DNA of 64,000 nucleotides, taken from contig JAIEFR010000022.1 in the NCBI GenBank assembly GCA_029066845.1, positions 82,184 to 146,183 of the forward strand. The letters run 5' to 3'. The stretch comes from Clostridia bacterium. GTDB lineage: Bacteria > Bacillota > Clostridia > Christensenellales > Borkfalkiaceae. A program made the position numbers and the translations under genes. Each line of letters begins with the position of its first letter. Position 1 is the first letter of the stretch. Shown piece after piece: positions 27,822-36,692 of the stretch. The notes beneath the pieces are model-generated. The model saw only the letters and a program-made list of their open reading frames with translations. It was not told the origin of the DNA and did no database searches.

Positions 27822-28643
27822 TTATTCTTCGGGCGTAGGTCCTATAATCTTTGCAACGCCCCTTCCGTTCTTTTTCACGGCAACCGTAAGCTTATCGCCC
27901 TCGTTGTAATAAACGTCGCTGTAAGCATCGTATTCCCTGCCGTCCACGATTACTATAACGCGGTACGTGACGGAGTTGACGCGCACGGTGGAATATTCGT
28001 GCGCACCGCCCGAACTGCCCATACTCGAAAGCACGCACGCCTTAACGACGCCCTGGCACGTTTCGTATTTATCGTTATTTATCCTGCCCGACATCGAAGT
28101 TTTCTGAAGGATAACGACGACGATTATGCTTATTATAATCGTGCCGGCAAAAATCCCGAGGCAGATAAAGAAGCCGAGCATAATATTCAGAAAAATAAAT
28201 ATCATACAGAGCGCGAAGTCGGTCATTAAAAAGCCGAAGAACAGCCACCCCTTTATTCTGTTGCCCTTGCTCGAATTTGCGTACGCTTTCGCAACGTGGT
28301 CCATCTGGTATTCGGCAAGCTTCATCTTGCTTTCGTATCCGTAGGAGGAATTTATATCTTCCAGAGCCTTTTCTTCTTCGCTCTTTTGCCCTTCTTCGGA
28401 AGACTCCTCAGCCGACTCGCCAAACGTCACGTCCGATTTTTTATCCGACAGTTTTCCCGTCGTCATCATAATTATACCGACGACTACAAGAATGAACATA
28501 ATTATGGGCGTGCCGTAGATCATTATGCCCGTGCCGACTCTTGCAAGCCCCTGGTTGTCGGTATAGGTTCCGGCAATTCGTAGAGCCAGCCCGACGAGAA
28601 ACGGTACAGGTACCAAAAAAGAGAGTTTAGTTAATTTTTTCAT
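27822..28643 (-). CDS. Four-helix membrane protein with C-terminal beta domain, paralogue A
   Basis: 273 residues with the same plan as its neighbour: two N-terminal membrane helices, an acidic Glu/Ser-rich linker ending DINSSYGYESKMKLAEY, two more helices, then VVKACVLSSMGSSGGA and YRVIVIVDGREYDAY. The shared linker and C-terminal motifs are the most conserved parts and are likely functional. The gene is first in a two-gene unit. Function unknown. Confidence 0.62.
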   Translation of the reverse strand: MKKLTKLSFLVPVPFLVGLALRIAGTYTDNQGLARVGTGIMIYGTPIIMFILVVVGIIMMTTGKLSDKKSDVTFGESAEESSEEGQKSEEEKALEDINSSYGYESKMKLAEYQMDHVAKAYANSSKGNRIKGWLFFGFLMTDFALCMIFIFLNIMLGFFICLGIFAGTIIISIIVVVILQKTSMSGRINNDKYETCQGVVKACVLSSMGSSGGAHEYSTVRVNSVTYRVIVIVDGREYDAYSDVYYNEGDKLTVAVKKNGRGVAKIIGPTPEE

Positions 28644-28682
28644 ATCGGTTTTATTTTAACGCGCCTCACTGATAAATGCAAC

Positions 28683-28720
28683 CAAATAAAAGCCGCCGCC
28701 CCATAAATGCGGGGCGGCGG
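28683..28720 (-). terminator. Terminator after thrC
   Basis: Minus strand: CCGCCGCCCC / GGGGCGGCGG 10-bp stem with loop GCATTTAT, followed by CTTTTATTT. Confidence 0.85.
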
Positions 28721-28730
28721 TACTAATCGT

Positions 28731-30218
28731 TTATTTCTGTTCCACGAATTTAAGAACCTCGTCGAACATCTTGTCCTTTGCGACAGTCGTCTTGAAGCGG
28801 ACGGGCTTATCGCGCAGGGTTGCAAGGCTCTTGGGAATTGCCATTGCGGTAGCCGCGTGCAACCTCTTGATGCCCTTGAAGCTGTCGCGGACGTCGTTGC
28901 CCGTCACGGCGTAAAGAACGTCCTGCGGGAATTTGTAGGGGCTTGCGGTGGAAACGACGACCATCTTGGTCACGTCCTTTTTATTCTTATAGAACCAGTC
29001 GTTGGCAACCTTCATTGCGCAGCCCGTGTGCGTATCCATAGTGTAGCCCGTGTCGCAGAACAGGTCGTATACCGTTTCCACAACCTCGTCCTCGTCGGCA
29101 AAACCACCGTCGAATATCTCGGCAATGCTCGCCCTCTCTTCCTCGGTTATTTCGTAAACGCCCTCGCTCTTGAGCTTTGCCATACGCTCCGCCGTAACCT
29201 TGTAATTTCTGCCCGATACTTCGAAGAGCAGTCTTTCGAGGTTGGAGGAAACGAGTATGTCCATAGAGGGCGACATAGTCTTATAGAATTCCCTGTGCAC
29301 GTCGTACTTGCCCTTAGCAAGGAAGTCGGTGAGCACGTTGTTCATATTGGAAGCGCAGTGCAGTCTGCGTACGGGCAAGCCCATTCTCTTTGCGTAGTAC
29401 GCGGCGAGTATGTTGCCGAAATTGCCCGTGGGTACGCTGAAATCGATCTCCTCGCCCATCTCTATCTGCGATGAAGAAACGAGGTCTAAATAAGCCGAGA
29501 AATAGTATGCAATCTGCGGCGCAAGTCTGCCGAAGTTTATGGAGTTAGCCGAGGACAGAAGCGTTCCCTTTTCCTTCAAAATCGCCGCGTCCTCCGCGCT
29601 GTTGAATATGGTCTTGACGGCGGTCTGGCAGTCGTCGAAGTTGCCCTTAACGGCAACCACGTTTACGTTGCCTCCCTCCTGCGTGCACATCTGCAGCTTC
29701 TGCATAGACGATACGCCGTCGTCGGGATAGAACACCATAATCTTTACGCCGTCCGCGTCCTTAAAGCCTTCCAGAGCCGCCTTACCCGTATCGCCCGAAG
29801 TTGCAACGAGCACGAGTATCTGCTCCTTAACGCCGCATATATCGCACCCTTTTCTAAGAAGGTAGGGCAGAACAGTGAGCGCCATATCCTTGAACGCGCA
29901 CGTCGGTCCGTGGAAGAGTTCCAGGATATAGAGCTTGTCCTCTATCTTTACAAGCGGAGCGGGGTCGGGTCCTTCGAACTTGGCATACGCCGCCTCGCAG
30001 GCTTCCAGAAGCTCCTTCTCGTCGTAATCGTCAAGGTATTTTATAAGCACCTTTGCCGCGCGTTCGGGATAGCTCATAGAGAGCATCTCCTCCATCTCCT
30101 TGTCGCTCACTTTGGGAAAGGTTTCGGGCACGAAAAGTCCGCCGTTTGCCGAAAGCCCTTTGACTATGGCTTCCGCACCCGTAACTTTTTCACCGCCCCT
30201 GGTACTTATAAATTTCAT
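28731..30218 (-). CDS. thrC: Threonine synthase
   Basis: 495 residues, the long (yeast/E. coli-like) class. It makes threonine from O-phosphohomoserine with PLP. Start MKFISTRGGEKVTG is typical. Visible are LELFHGPTCAFKDMAL (Lys binding PLP), VATSGDTGKAALEGF, SINFGRLAPQIAYYF, FSVPTGNFGNILAAY and the C-terminal HTGCAMKVANDW and STASPYKFP. A single gene, bounded by terminators on both sides. Confidence 0.96.
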   Translation of the reverse strand: MKFISTRGGEKVTGAEAIVKGLSANGGLFVPETFPKVSDKEMEEMLSMSYPERAAKVLIKYLDDYDEKELLEACEAAYAKFEGPDPAPLVKIEDKLYILELFHGPTCAFKDMALTVLPYLLRKGCDICGVKEQILVLVATSGDTGKAALEGFKDADGVKIMVFYPDDGVSSMQKLQMCTQEGGNVNVVAVKGNFDDCQTAVKTIFNSAEDAAILKEKGTLLSSANSINFGRLAPQIAYYFSAYLDLVSSSQIEMGEEIDFSVPTGNFGNILAAYYAKRMGLPVRRLHCASNMNNVLTDFLAKGKYDVHREFYKTMSPSMDILVSSNLERLLFEVSGRNYKVTAERMAKLKSEGVYEITEEERASIAEIFDGGFADEDEVVETVYDLFCDTGYTMDTHTGCAMKVANDWFYKNKKDVTKMVVVSTASPYKFPQDVLYAVTGNDVRDSFKGIKRLHAATAMAIPKSLATLRDKPVRFKTTVAKDKMFDEVLKFVEQK

Positions 30219-30249
30219 AATAGACTCCTCTCGTCGGTTTTGTGGATTA

Positions 30250-30289
30250 TTTAAAAAATTAAAGCGCCGCTCTAAAAGCGAGCGGCGCT
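30250..30289 (-). terminator. Terminator of the small P-loop gene
   Basis: Minus strand: AGCGCCGCTC / GAGCGGCGCT 10-bp stem, loop GCTTTTA, then TTTAATTTTTT. Confidence 0.83.
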
Positions 30290-30310
30290 ATGCAATTTAT
30301 AAAAATTTGC

Positions 30311-30718
30311 TTAGCAATATTTTGCGATAAACTCGGGCAACTCGCTCTTGTCGCAGCTGCACGTTATCGTAATAACCAGACCGCTCTGGTTGGAAATTTT
30401 ATCCAGCATATAGAAGGTTGCGGCAAGGTCCTTAAGCTCTTTGCCCGCAATTCTTGCAATACCGTCAAGATATACGTATTCTATGTCGTAATTGCCCGCA
30501 ACTACGCCCTTGATGAAACCGCACAGCGAATCCTCGCCCGCAACGTTATATTCCGTAACGTTAATAAATCTTACGGCGCGCACCACGTCGTGAACGTAGC
30601 GGTCGGTATCGGTTACGAATACGCTTAAACCCTTGGCAGCAGCGGCGTTAGAGTTGGCAAGCTGAATGATCTGCTTAGTCTTGCCCGAGCCCTTAGGTCC
30701 GCAAATAATTTTTATCAT
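30311..30718 (-). CDS. Small P-loop ATP-binding protein
   Basis: 135 residues, close to a minimal P-loop domain. It starts with the Walker A loop CGPKGSGKTKQI; a possible Walker B strand is DIEYVYLDG and the last strand is GLVITITC. Such stand-alone proteins resemble the ATP-binding core of thymidine-kinase-like enzymes, but the catalytic parts of that family are not visible. A very strong AGGAGG precedes the ATG. Transcribed alone. Function unknown. Confidence 0.65.
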   Translation of the reverse strand: MIKIICGPKGSGKTKQIIQLANSNAAAAKGLSVFVTDTDRYVHDVVRAVRFINVTEYNVAGEDSLCGFIKGVVAGNYDIEYVYLDGIARIAGKELKDLAATFYMLDKISNQSGLVITITCSCDKSELPEFIAKYC

Positions 30719-30843
30719 ATAAATCCTCCTTGATAAAAGTTATAAAACTTCTTTTATAAATATTCTATCATAAAAAGGGGGATTTTCAATACCTTTTTGA
30801 AAATTTCCGCCAAAATTTTACTTTGCCGTCAATCGGCGCGCAC

Positions 30844-32046
30844 TCACTGCACTTTTGCGGCAAAATCGGCTATGCGGCGCAAGCCTTCCAGCATCTCCTC
30901 CATCGACAGCGCGTAGGAAAGTCTTATGGCGTCGTCGTCGCCGAAGCATATGCCGGGGGTAGCCGCAACCTTGGCGTGCGTCAACAACATTTCGCACAGA
31001 TCCAGGCTGCCGTGGATTTTAACGCCCTCGTAGCTCTTGCCGTACAGGTTGTAGCACAGCAGCATCACGTAGAACGCGCCGTCGGGCTTTACGTAGTCCA
31101 GACCGTAGCACTTCATAGTGTCCAGCACTTCAAGCATCTTTTCGCGCCTTTCGCCGAACGCCTTAATCATATCCAGCATAGGCTGCTCGTCGCCGTCCAA
31201 CGCGGAAATGGTCGCATACTGCGTCATCGTGTTGACGTTGGAGGTCGAGTGACTCTGGAAGGAAGCTATAGCCTTTGCAACGTTTGCGGGCGCGGCAAGA
31301 TAGCCCAGACGCCAGCCCGTCATCGCGTACGACTTGGAAACGCCGTTTATAACTATGGTGTTCTCCTTCATTTCGGGGGAAACGTTTGCAATGGAGAAAT
31401 GCGTTTCACCGCCGTAGATGAGCTTTTCGTAAATCTCGTCGGCAAGCACTATAAGGTTGTGCTGTAAGCAGACCTCAGCAATCTCGCGTATCTCGCTTTC
31501 GGTATATACCGCGCCGGTGGGGTTGCAGGGGCTGTTGAATATAAGCATCTTGGTCTTGGGCGTAATCATCGCCTCTATCTGCGCCGCCGTTACCTTGTAG
31601 CCGTGACGGGGCGTTGCGTATATGTACACGGGCACGCCGCCGCAGCTCTTTATAACCTCGGGATAGGTCAGCCAGTAGGGCTTGGGTATAAGCACCTCGT
31701 CGCCCTCCTCTATGGTTGCGAATATCGCGTTGAATATGGAGTGCTTCGCACCGTTGGAAACGATTATCTGCGAAGGCTCGTAGTCCAGTCCGTTCTCCCT
31801 CTTCAGCTTGCCGCATATGCTCTTTTTAAGCGCGGGAAGTCCCGCCGCCGCAACGTACTTGGTCTTGCCGGAATCGAGCGCGTCCTTAGCCGCCTTTACG
31901 ATGTGCGCGGGGGTGTCGAAATCGGGTTCGCCCACGCCGAAGGAAATGACCTTTTCGCCCGCCGCTTTAAGCTCGTTAGCCTTTGCGGAAATCGCAAGCG
32001 TCATCGAAGGGGATATTTCGGAAATGCGTTTTGAAAGTTTTATCAT
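30844..32046 (-). CDS. Class I PLP aminotransferase, aspartate aminotransferase type
   Basis: 400 residues. Fold-type I features: FGVGEPDFDTP near the N-terminus, YVAAAGLPALKKSI, IFNSPCNPTGAVY, LADEIYEKLIY, the PLP lysine in NGVSKSYAMTGWRLGY, and the terminal arginine in AIRLSYALS. The motif set matches the Ib aspartate/prephenate aminotransferase group. It would move the amino group between aspartate and 2-oxoglutarate and could feed both nadB and thrC; substrate range is not certain. Confidence 0.9.
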   Translation of the reverse strand: MIKLSKRISEISPSMTLAISAKANELKAAGEKVISFGVGEPDFDTPAHIVKAAKDALDSGKTKYVAAAGLPALKKSICGKLKRENGLDYEPSQIIVSNGAKHSIFNAIFATIEEGDEVLIPKPYWLTYPEVIKSCGGVPVYIYATPRHGYKVTAAQIEAMITPKTKMLIFNSPCNPTGAVYTESEIREIAEVCLQHNLIVLADEIYEKLIYGGETHFSIANVSPEMKENTIVINGVSKSYAMTGWRLGYLAAPANVAKAIASFQSHSTSNVNTMTQYATISALDGDEQPMLDMIKAFGERREKMLEVLDTMKCYGLDYVKPDGAFYVMLLCYNLYGKSYEGVKIHGSLDLCEMLLTHAKVAATPGICFGDDDAIRLSYALSMEEMLEGLRRIADFAAKVQ

Positions 32047-32177
32047 CTGCCAACCTTCCTTTAAAAAACTTTATTTCCATTTTATTATACATATATTCAT
32101 AGCATTTGGCAAGCGCACGAAAAGACTTTTATATTTATACATTTTTTGATAATAATTTTCCGTATTTTATAAATAGT

Positions 32178-32214
32178 TGCAAAAATGGCGTGCGCAAAAA
32201 TATTTGCGCACGCC
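32178..32214 (-). terminator. Terminator after the DUF5104-like pair
   Basis: Minus strand: GGCGTGCGCAAA / TTTGCGCACGCC 12-bp stem, 4-nt loop, then ATTTTTG. The rest of the gap 32047-32249 holds only the AT-rich upstream region of the aminotransferase. Confidence 0.8.
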
Positions 32215-32249
32215 CCCATAGGGTTTAAAACCGTTAGTTTGTTTTTTTA

Positions 32250-32810
32250 TTAGCTTTCAAGCTGACCATCTACATACTTAATAATATGTATGCCGTCCAT
32301 AACTTCGTCGCCCCAACTTCCGGGATAGAACGAAAAATCTCTATCAGGATTGTCGTTGTGGTTAAATATAAAGATTGACCAAATACCAACGTTATTTTTA
32401 TCGGAAGTATCTTTTTCACACCAATACGAACATAAGAAATACGTATCTGTGGTCGTAACAATATCCGCAGAAATTATAAACCATTTTCTTCTTAACTTGC
32501 CGTTAACGTCATCGTCCGTTGAAGGCATATCAAAATTATGCGATACAAATTCGCCGTCAAAGTAAACCAATAACTCGTCAATATCTTTGTCAAAGTTATC
32601 TATATTTTCGATATGGTTAGCCGCAAACAAATTTTTGACCCCGTCGTGGTCGTCATTTTCCATACATTTAATTAGGCTTTCCAAATCTTTTCTTGCCGCA
32701 TCCGAATCGGTATCGACAAAAAACCCGGGAAGGCACCCTGCAAACGCAAGCGCACTACATATCAAAAGCACAAAAGTTGATAACGATAATAATATTTTTT
32801 TAATTCGCAT
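32250..32810 (-). CDS. DUF5104-like lipoprotein, copy B
   Basis: 186 residues. Lipobox AFAGC near residue 25, then an acidic helical-plus-beta domain: LESLIKCMENDD, VKNLFAAN, IDELLVYFDGEFVS, and a C-terminal IWSIFIFNHND. This is the pattern of DUF5104-type small lipoproteins of Firmicutes, of unknown function. It is a paralogue of the gene 3 bp upstream. Codons are distinctly more AT-rich than neighbouring genes, which hints at separate ancestry. Confidence 0.68.
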   Translation of the reverse strand: MRIKKILLSLSTFVLLICSALAFAGCLPGFFVDTDSDAARKDLESLIKCMENDDHDGVKNLFAANHIENIDNFDKDIDELLVYFDGEFVSHNFDMPSTDDDVNGKLRRKWFIISADIVTTTDTYFLCSYWCEKDTSDKNNVGIWSIFIFNHNDNPDRDFSFYPGSWGDEVMDGIHIIKYVDGQLES

Positions 32811-32813
32811 AAT

Positions 32814-33347
32814 TCACCATTCGCCTTCGTAAACCTTCCCGATATTTATGCCGTCAGTCCATAAGCCGTCGCCCCAATAAGCGTGCTCGTCTTTGGTTAT
32901 ATCATCTTCGTATTTTATGAAATAAAGCGACCATATGCCTAAATTATCAGAATGCTTTGTATACTTAACGTACCATTTAACTGCCATACGATACGTTTCT
33001 ACTGTCGTAGTAAAATCGTACGTTATTTCGTAATACTTAATATATACACCCGAATCTTTATCTTCATTAGTGCAAACCGCCATATCCTTACGCGCGACGA
33101 ATTCACCTGCATAATAAGCAATTAAAGCTTCAATCTCACTATCAAAATCTTCGTTATCCGATATTCTGCTTAATGCAAACAATGATTTAATTTTATTGCT
33201 ATCTTCGTCTTGAACGGCATTAATTAAACTTGATAATTTACTTTGTACTTCTTCCTGATAATCATCAAAAAAGAGACAAGCAGAAAACGCAAGCGCACTA
33301 CATATCAATAATATAAAAGACGTCAAGGCTACTAAAAACTTTTTCAT
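32814..33347 (-). CDS. DUF5104-like lipoprotein, copy A
   Basis: 177 residues with lipobox AFSAC. Shares LSSLINAVQDED, IKSLFAL, IEALIAYYAGEFVA and LGIWSLYFIKYED with its downstream paralogue, as well as an almost identical signal peptide core (LLICSALAF). Probably surface-exposed and co-expressed with copy B. Also AT-rich. Function unknown. Confidence 0.68.
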   Translation of the reverse strand: MKKFLVALTSFILLICSALAFSACLFFDDYQEEVQSKLSSLINAVQDEDSNKIKSLFALSRISDNEDFDSEIEALIAYYAGEFVARKDMAVCTNEDKDSGVYIKYYEITYDFTTTVETYRMAVKWYVKYTKHSDNLGIWSLYFIKYEDDITKDEHAYWGDGLWTDGINIGKVYEGEW

Positions 33348-33422
33348 TATTCTTTCCTTTCTTGTTCCGACTACCCGTTTATTCTACCACACTATTCTAC
33401 ATTTTGCAACGTCAGTGTTGTT

Positions 33423-33465
33423 AAAAAAGTAAAGGGGCGCAACCGAAACGGTTGCGCCCCTTTAC
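33423..33465 (-). terminator. Terminator of the feo operon
   Basis: 17-bp stem GTAAAGGGGCGCAACCG / CGGTTGCGCCCCTTTAC with loop; the minus strand continues TTTTTTAAC. It ends the feo transcript before the DUF5104-like promoter. Confidence 0.88.
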
Positions 33466-33498
33466 TTTATATTGGAGTAGTATGTATGTACATTTCAA

Positions 33499-33599
33499 TC
33501 GCAAAAAAGATTGTGAAACAAGATTTTTTGCGAAGAGGAGCGGCAACGCAACGAAGTTAGCGATTTGCAAGCAAATTGCTTTAAAGTGAAGTTTGCCGC
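33499..33599. other. Structured non-coding segment downstream of feoB
   Basis: Three nested or adjacent inverted repeats: TCGCAAAAAA / TTTTTTGCGA (33499-33533), GCGGCAA / TTGCCGC (33540-33599) and, inside it, ATTTGC-AA-GCAAAT (33563-33576). No ORF. It could be the 3' UTR of the feo transcript, a small RNA, or a copy of a dispersed intergenic repeat. Confidence 0.5.
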
Positions 33600-33620
33600 G
33601 ACGAGGAGTGTTGTGTATGC

Positions 33621-33794
33621 TTATTTTTTATCCTTTTCGGGGTCGGTCTTGCAGTGGCAGGCGTGCGGACACCCGTCGCACCCGCAGCCGCATCCGCCGC
33701 CCTTTTTGGTGACTTTTTTATAAATTATCACGCCCACGACCGCCGCAAAGGCAACCGCCACCAGGCAGATAATAACTATATCGAAAGCTCCCAT
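33621..33794 (-). CDS. FeoB-associated Cys-rich membrane protein
   Basis: 57 residues, too short for the ORF track. The ATG at 33794 follows AAGGAGA and reads MGAFDIVIICLVAVAF, one membrane helix (about residues 5-25), then KKVTKKGGG and a Cys/His cluster GCGCGCDGCPHACHCK, ending in Lys/Asp. This matches the small cysteine-rich partner often encoded just after feoB in Firmicutes, thought to bind iron at the inner face of the transporter. It lies 15 bp downstream of feoB in the same operon. Confidence 0.9.
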   Translation of the reverse strand: MGAFDIVIICLVAVAFAAVVGVIIYKKVTKKGGGCGCGCDGCPHACHCKTDPEKDKK

Positions 33795-33809
33795 TTTTTC
33801 TCCTTAAAC

Positions 33810-36191
33810 TCAGTCCGCCTTTTCGGTCGGCTTTTCCTTCTTCTTCCTTTTGAAAATTTTAAGTATATCGAACTTGCCCGTATTTCTTAAAACTATAAAG
33901 GTTACCACAGCGGCGATTACCGCAAGCCAGATGAACAGCGTCCACCACCAGCTTCCCACCGTGTAGAACATACAGGAAACGAGATAGCTTGTTACAACCC
34001 AGAACAGCACCGTCCACTTGAACTTGCCCTTGGGCAGCTCCGCCTTGGCGGTTGCGCACGCCGCGAAGCAGGGAATAGTCGTCATATTGAAGATTATGAA
34101 AGCTATGATTGCGGGAATGGTTATGCCCGTACCGCCTATCATTGCCGCCGCGGAAGCCACGTCGCCGCCTGCCGCTTCCCAGTCGATATACTGACCTGCT
34201 ACCACCGCCGCAAGCGCGCCGAAGGTTGCAATTACGTTTTCCTTTGCCACGAGTCCCGTGATTGCCGCCACCGCGAATACCCAGCCGACGGACTTTGCCA
34301 GCTGCGAACCGAAACCGAGCGGCGTGAACAGAGGCTGTATGAACATACCCAGGCTGCCCAGAATGGATTCGTTTGTCCTTACGTTTACAAGCCCTTCGAT
34401 TTCCGCAAGCGAAGCCCACTTTTCGGGATCGGCTTCGAACAGCTCCTGCGCGTCCTGCAGCAGGAACTCCCAGCTCCAGCTGAACGACTGCAACAGCCAG
34501 ATAACCACGGTCGAAGCAAAAATTATCGTAAACGCCTTTTTGATGAAGTGCTTGGTCTTATCCCACAGGTGCAGCATTAAATTTCTGAACCCGGGCAGGT
34601 GATATGCGGGAAGCTCCATTATGAACGGAGGCGTTTCGCCTTTGAGCGTGGTGTTGCGCATAAGAAGCACCGCGCAGATTGCGATTACTATACCCGCGAT
34701 ATACATTCCGAAGGTTATCGCGTCAACGTTGCCCACGTTGAATACTTCCAGGATACCGCCCGCCATAGCGGTGAGTATGGGAAGCTTTGCGCCGCACGAG
34801 AAGAAGGGAATTACCCTGACGGTTGCCGTCCTCTCCTTTTCGTCGGCAAGCGTACGCGTGTTGACCATTGCGGGGAGCGAGCAGCCGAAGCCCATAATCA
34901 TAGGCATAAACGCTCTGCCCGAAAGCCCGAAGCGGCGGAAAATTCTGTCCAGAACGAACGCCACGCGCGCCATATATCCCGAATCCTCCAGAATGGAGAA
35001 CGCAAGGAACAGGAACAAAATCTGCGGCAGGAAGCCCAGCACCGCGAATATGCCGCCGAGAACGGCGTCGCACACCAGACTGTCAACCCACGCCGCGCCG
35101 TGGCAAACGCCTATCAGCGCGCCCACGCCCTCGGTTATGTAGTCGAGAATAAAGTTCAGAAGGTTAGTCAGTATCACGCCGGGAGAGAATACCGCCCCGT
35201 CGTAAATACAGGCCAGCAGCTTGGTGCCGAAGTTTTCTTCCCAACCCAGTCCGCCGTCCTCAACCGAGTCGAACAACGTGGGCATCCAGCCCTGCTCTTC
35301 GGTAAAGCCGTTCAGATAGAACAGTTTTTCCGAGAAGGTCAGGTGGAATATGAGGAACAGTATAACTATGAATATGGGAATAGCCCAGATTCTATGCGTG
35401 AGCACCTTGTCGATTTTGTCCGATTTGGTAAGCACTTCCTTATTCTTCTTCGCCTTTGCGGAGGAGAAGTTTGCCGATATGTATTTATATCTTTCGTCGG
35501 CTATAGTCGCTTCCAGGTCCTCGCCCGCCGCAATCTCGGCAAGCACTTCCTTTGCGCCCTTGTGCGCAAGCTCTATCTCGTCGCTTTCCAGCATCTTCAC
35601 GGCGTGGAATAAAGGGCTTGCCACCTCCTCCTGTGCGAAGAACTGGCGCGCACGCTCTATCTTACCCGTAAGCGCACCGCCGAGAACGGTGCTGCCCTTG
35701 CGCTCGTTATTCATTGCAACGGCGCGGTCCATAAGCTCTACGATGCCGCTCTTTTTCAGCGCGGAAATCGCAACCACGGGCACGCCCACAGCCTTCTCCA
35801 AAGCCTTGACGTCAATGCTGTCGCCCAGCTTTTCCACCTCGTCCATCATATTGAGGGCGATTATTACGGGGACGTCCATTTCGAGTATCTGCGTGGTGAG
35901 ATACAGATTTCTTTCGAGGTTGGTCGCGTCCACGATATTTATTATGCCGTCGGGCTTTTCGTCCAGAATATAGTTGCGCGAAATGACCTCTTCGGGGGTG
36001 TAGGGCGAAAGCGAATATATACCGGGCAGGTCGATAATTTCAACCTTTTCGTTCTTGCCCTTATAAACGCCCTCGCGCTTATCGACGGTAACGCCGGGCC
36101 AGTTGCCTACGTGCGCCGTCGAGCCCGTCAGCGCGTTGAACAGCGTGGTCTTACCGCAGTTGGGATTGCCCGCAAGTGCAAAAGTCTTCAT
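33810..36191 (-). CDS. feoB: Ferrous iron transporter FeoB
   Basis: 793 residues. N-terminal G domain: G1 GNPNCGKTT, G2 region with PGVTVD, G3 DLPGIYSL, G4 NMMD, then SALKKSG. A helical GDI-like spacer follows, then the membrane part with the Gate motifs (FGCSLPAMVNTRTL, IPFFSCGAKLP) including the conserved cysteines. The C-terminus is basic (FKRKKKEKP). It imports Fe2+ across the cytoplasmic membrane. It overlaps the first upstream feoA by 4 bp and has a Cys-rich partner downstream. Confidence 0.97.
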   Translation of the reverse strand: MKTFALAGNPNCGKTTLFNALTGSTAHVGNWPGVTVDKREGVYKGKNEKVEIIDLPGIYSLSPYTPEEVISRNYILDEKPDGIINIVDATNLERNLYLTTQILEMDVPVIIALNMMDEVEKLGDSIDVKALEKAVGVPVVAISALKKSGIVELMDRAVAMNNERKGSTVLGGALTGKIERARQFFAQEEVASPLFHAVKMLESDEIELAHKGAKEVLAEIAAGEDLEATIADERYKYISANFSSAKAKKNKEVLTKSDKIDKVLTHRIWAIPIFIVILFLIFHLTFSEKLFYLNGFTEEQGWMPTLFDSVEDGGLGWEENFGTKLLACIYDGAVFSPGVILTNLLNFILDYITEGVGALIGVCHGAAWVDSLVCDAVLGGIFAVLGFLPQILFLFLAFSILEDSGYMARVAFVLDRIFRRFGLSGRAFMPMIMGFGCSLPAMVNTRTLADEKERTATVRVIPFFSCGAKLPILTAMAGGILEVFNVGNVDAITFGMYIAGIVIAICAVLLMRNTTLKGETPPFIMELPAYHLPGFRNLMLHLWDKTKHFIKKAFTIIFASTVVIWLLQSFSWSWEFLLQDAQELFEADPEKWASLAEIEGLVNVRTNESILGSLGMFIQPLFTPLGFGSQLAKSVGWVFAVAAITGLVAKENVIATFGALAAVVAGQYIDWEAAGGDVASAAAMIGGTGITIPAIIAFIIFNMTTIPCFAACATAKAELPKGKFKWTVLFWVVTSYLVSCMFYTVGSWWWTLFIWLAVIAAVVTFIVLRNTGKFDILKIFKRKKKEKPTEKAD

Positions 36192-36418
36192 TGTACTTCC
36201 ACCTCCACGCAGGCAGCCTCGCCTTTACGCAAAGTCAGCTCGTAACCGCGCACCGTAACTTCAATGGGGTCGCCCAGCGGCGCCTTCTTCCTCATAACGA
36301 CGTCCGCCTGAGGAGTTATGCCCATATCGAACAGTCGGCGGCGTATTCTGCCTTCGCCGTTCACTTTAACGATTTTGCCGCTTTCACCCACCGTAAAATC
36401 GCTGAGTAACTTTGTCAT
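36188..36418 (-). CDS. feoA: FeoA domain protein (proximal copy)
   Basis: 76 residues, an SH3-like FeoA domain: LLSDFTVGESGKIVKV, RRRLFDMGITPQADVVM, PLGDPIEVTVRGYELTLRK. It is thought to dock on FeoB and tune its activity. Overlaps the feoB start by 4 bp. Confidence 0.94.
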   Translation of the reverse strand: MTKLLSDFTVGESGKIVKVNGEGRIRRRLFDMGITPQADVVMRKKAPLGDPIEVTVRGYELTLRKGEAACVEVEVQ

Positions 36419-36460
36419 ATATGCCTCCTGATAAAATTCATTCGTGATTTAATTAGATTT

Positions 36461-36673
36461 TCAGGCAACCAAAATCTTGCGCGCCAAAGAACCGTCCAGG
36501 CAGAGCCTGCCTTCCTTTACGATGACGATAACTCCGCTGCCGCCGCCCGAAACGAGCGTTATCTTGCTACCCTCGGCGATGCCGATTTCTCGCAGGTGCT
36601 TCCTGCTCTTGTCGTCCGCCGAAATCTTTTTGATTTCCATTTCCCTGTCTACGGGAGCCATAATTAAAGGCAT
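36461..36673 (-). CDS. feoA: FeoA domain protein (distal copy)
   Basis: The ORF opens at GTG 36679, but ATG 36673 has AGGAG 7 nt upstream, giving 70 residues. FeoA-type pattern: MEIKKISADDKSRKHLREIGIAEGSKITLVSG family positions, GVIVIVKEGRLCLDGSLARKI. First gene of the operon feoA-feoA-feoB-Cys-rich. Two different FeoA domains in one operon are common in Clostridia; the two here are well diverged. Confidence 0.88.
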   Translation of the reverse strand: MPLIMAPVDREMEIKKISADDKSRKHLREIGIAEGSKITLVSGGGSGVIVIVKEGRLCLDGSLARKILVA

Positions 36674-36692
36674 ACACACACTCCTAAATAAC

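Noticed and set aside
34599-35612. 337-aa plus-strand ORF opposite feoB
   Set aside because: No ribosome site, low-complexity basic composition, antisense to an unambiguous feoB.
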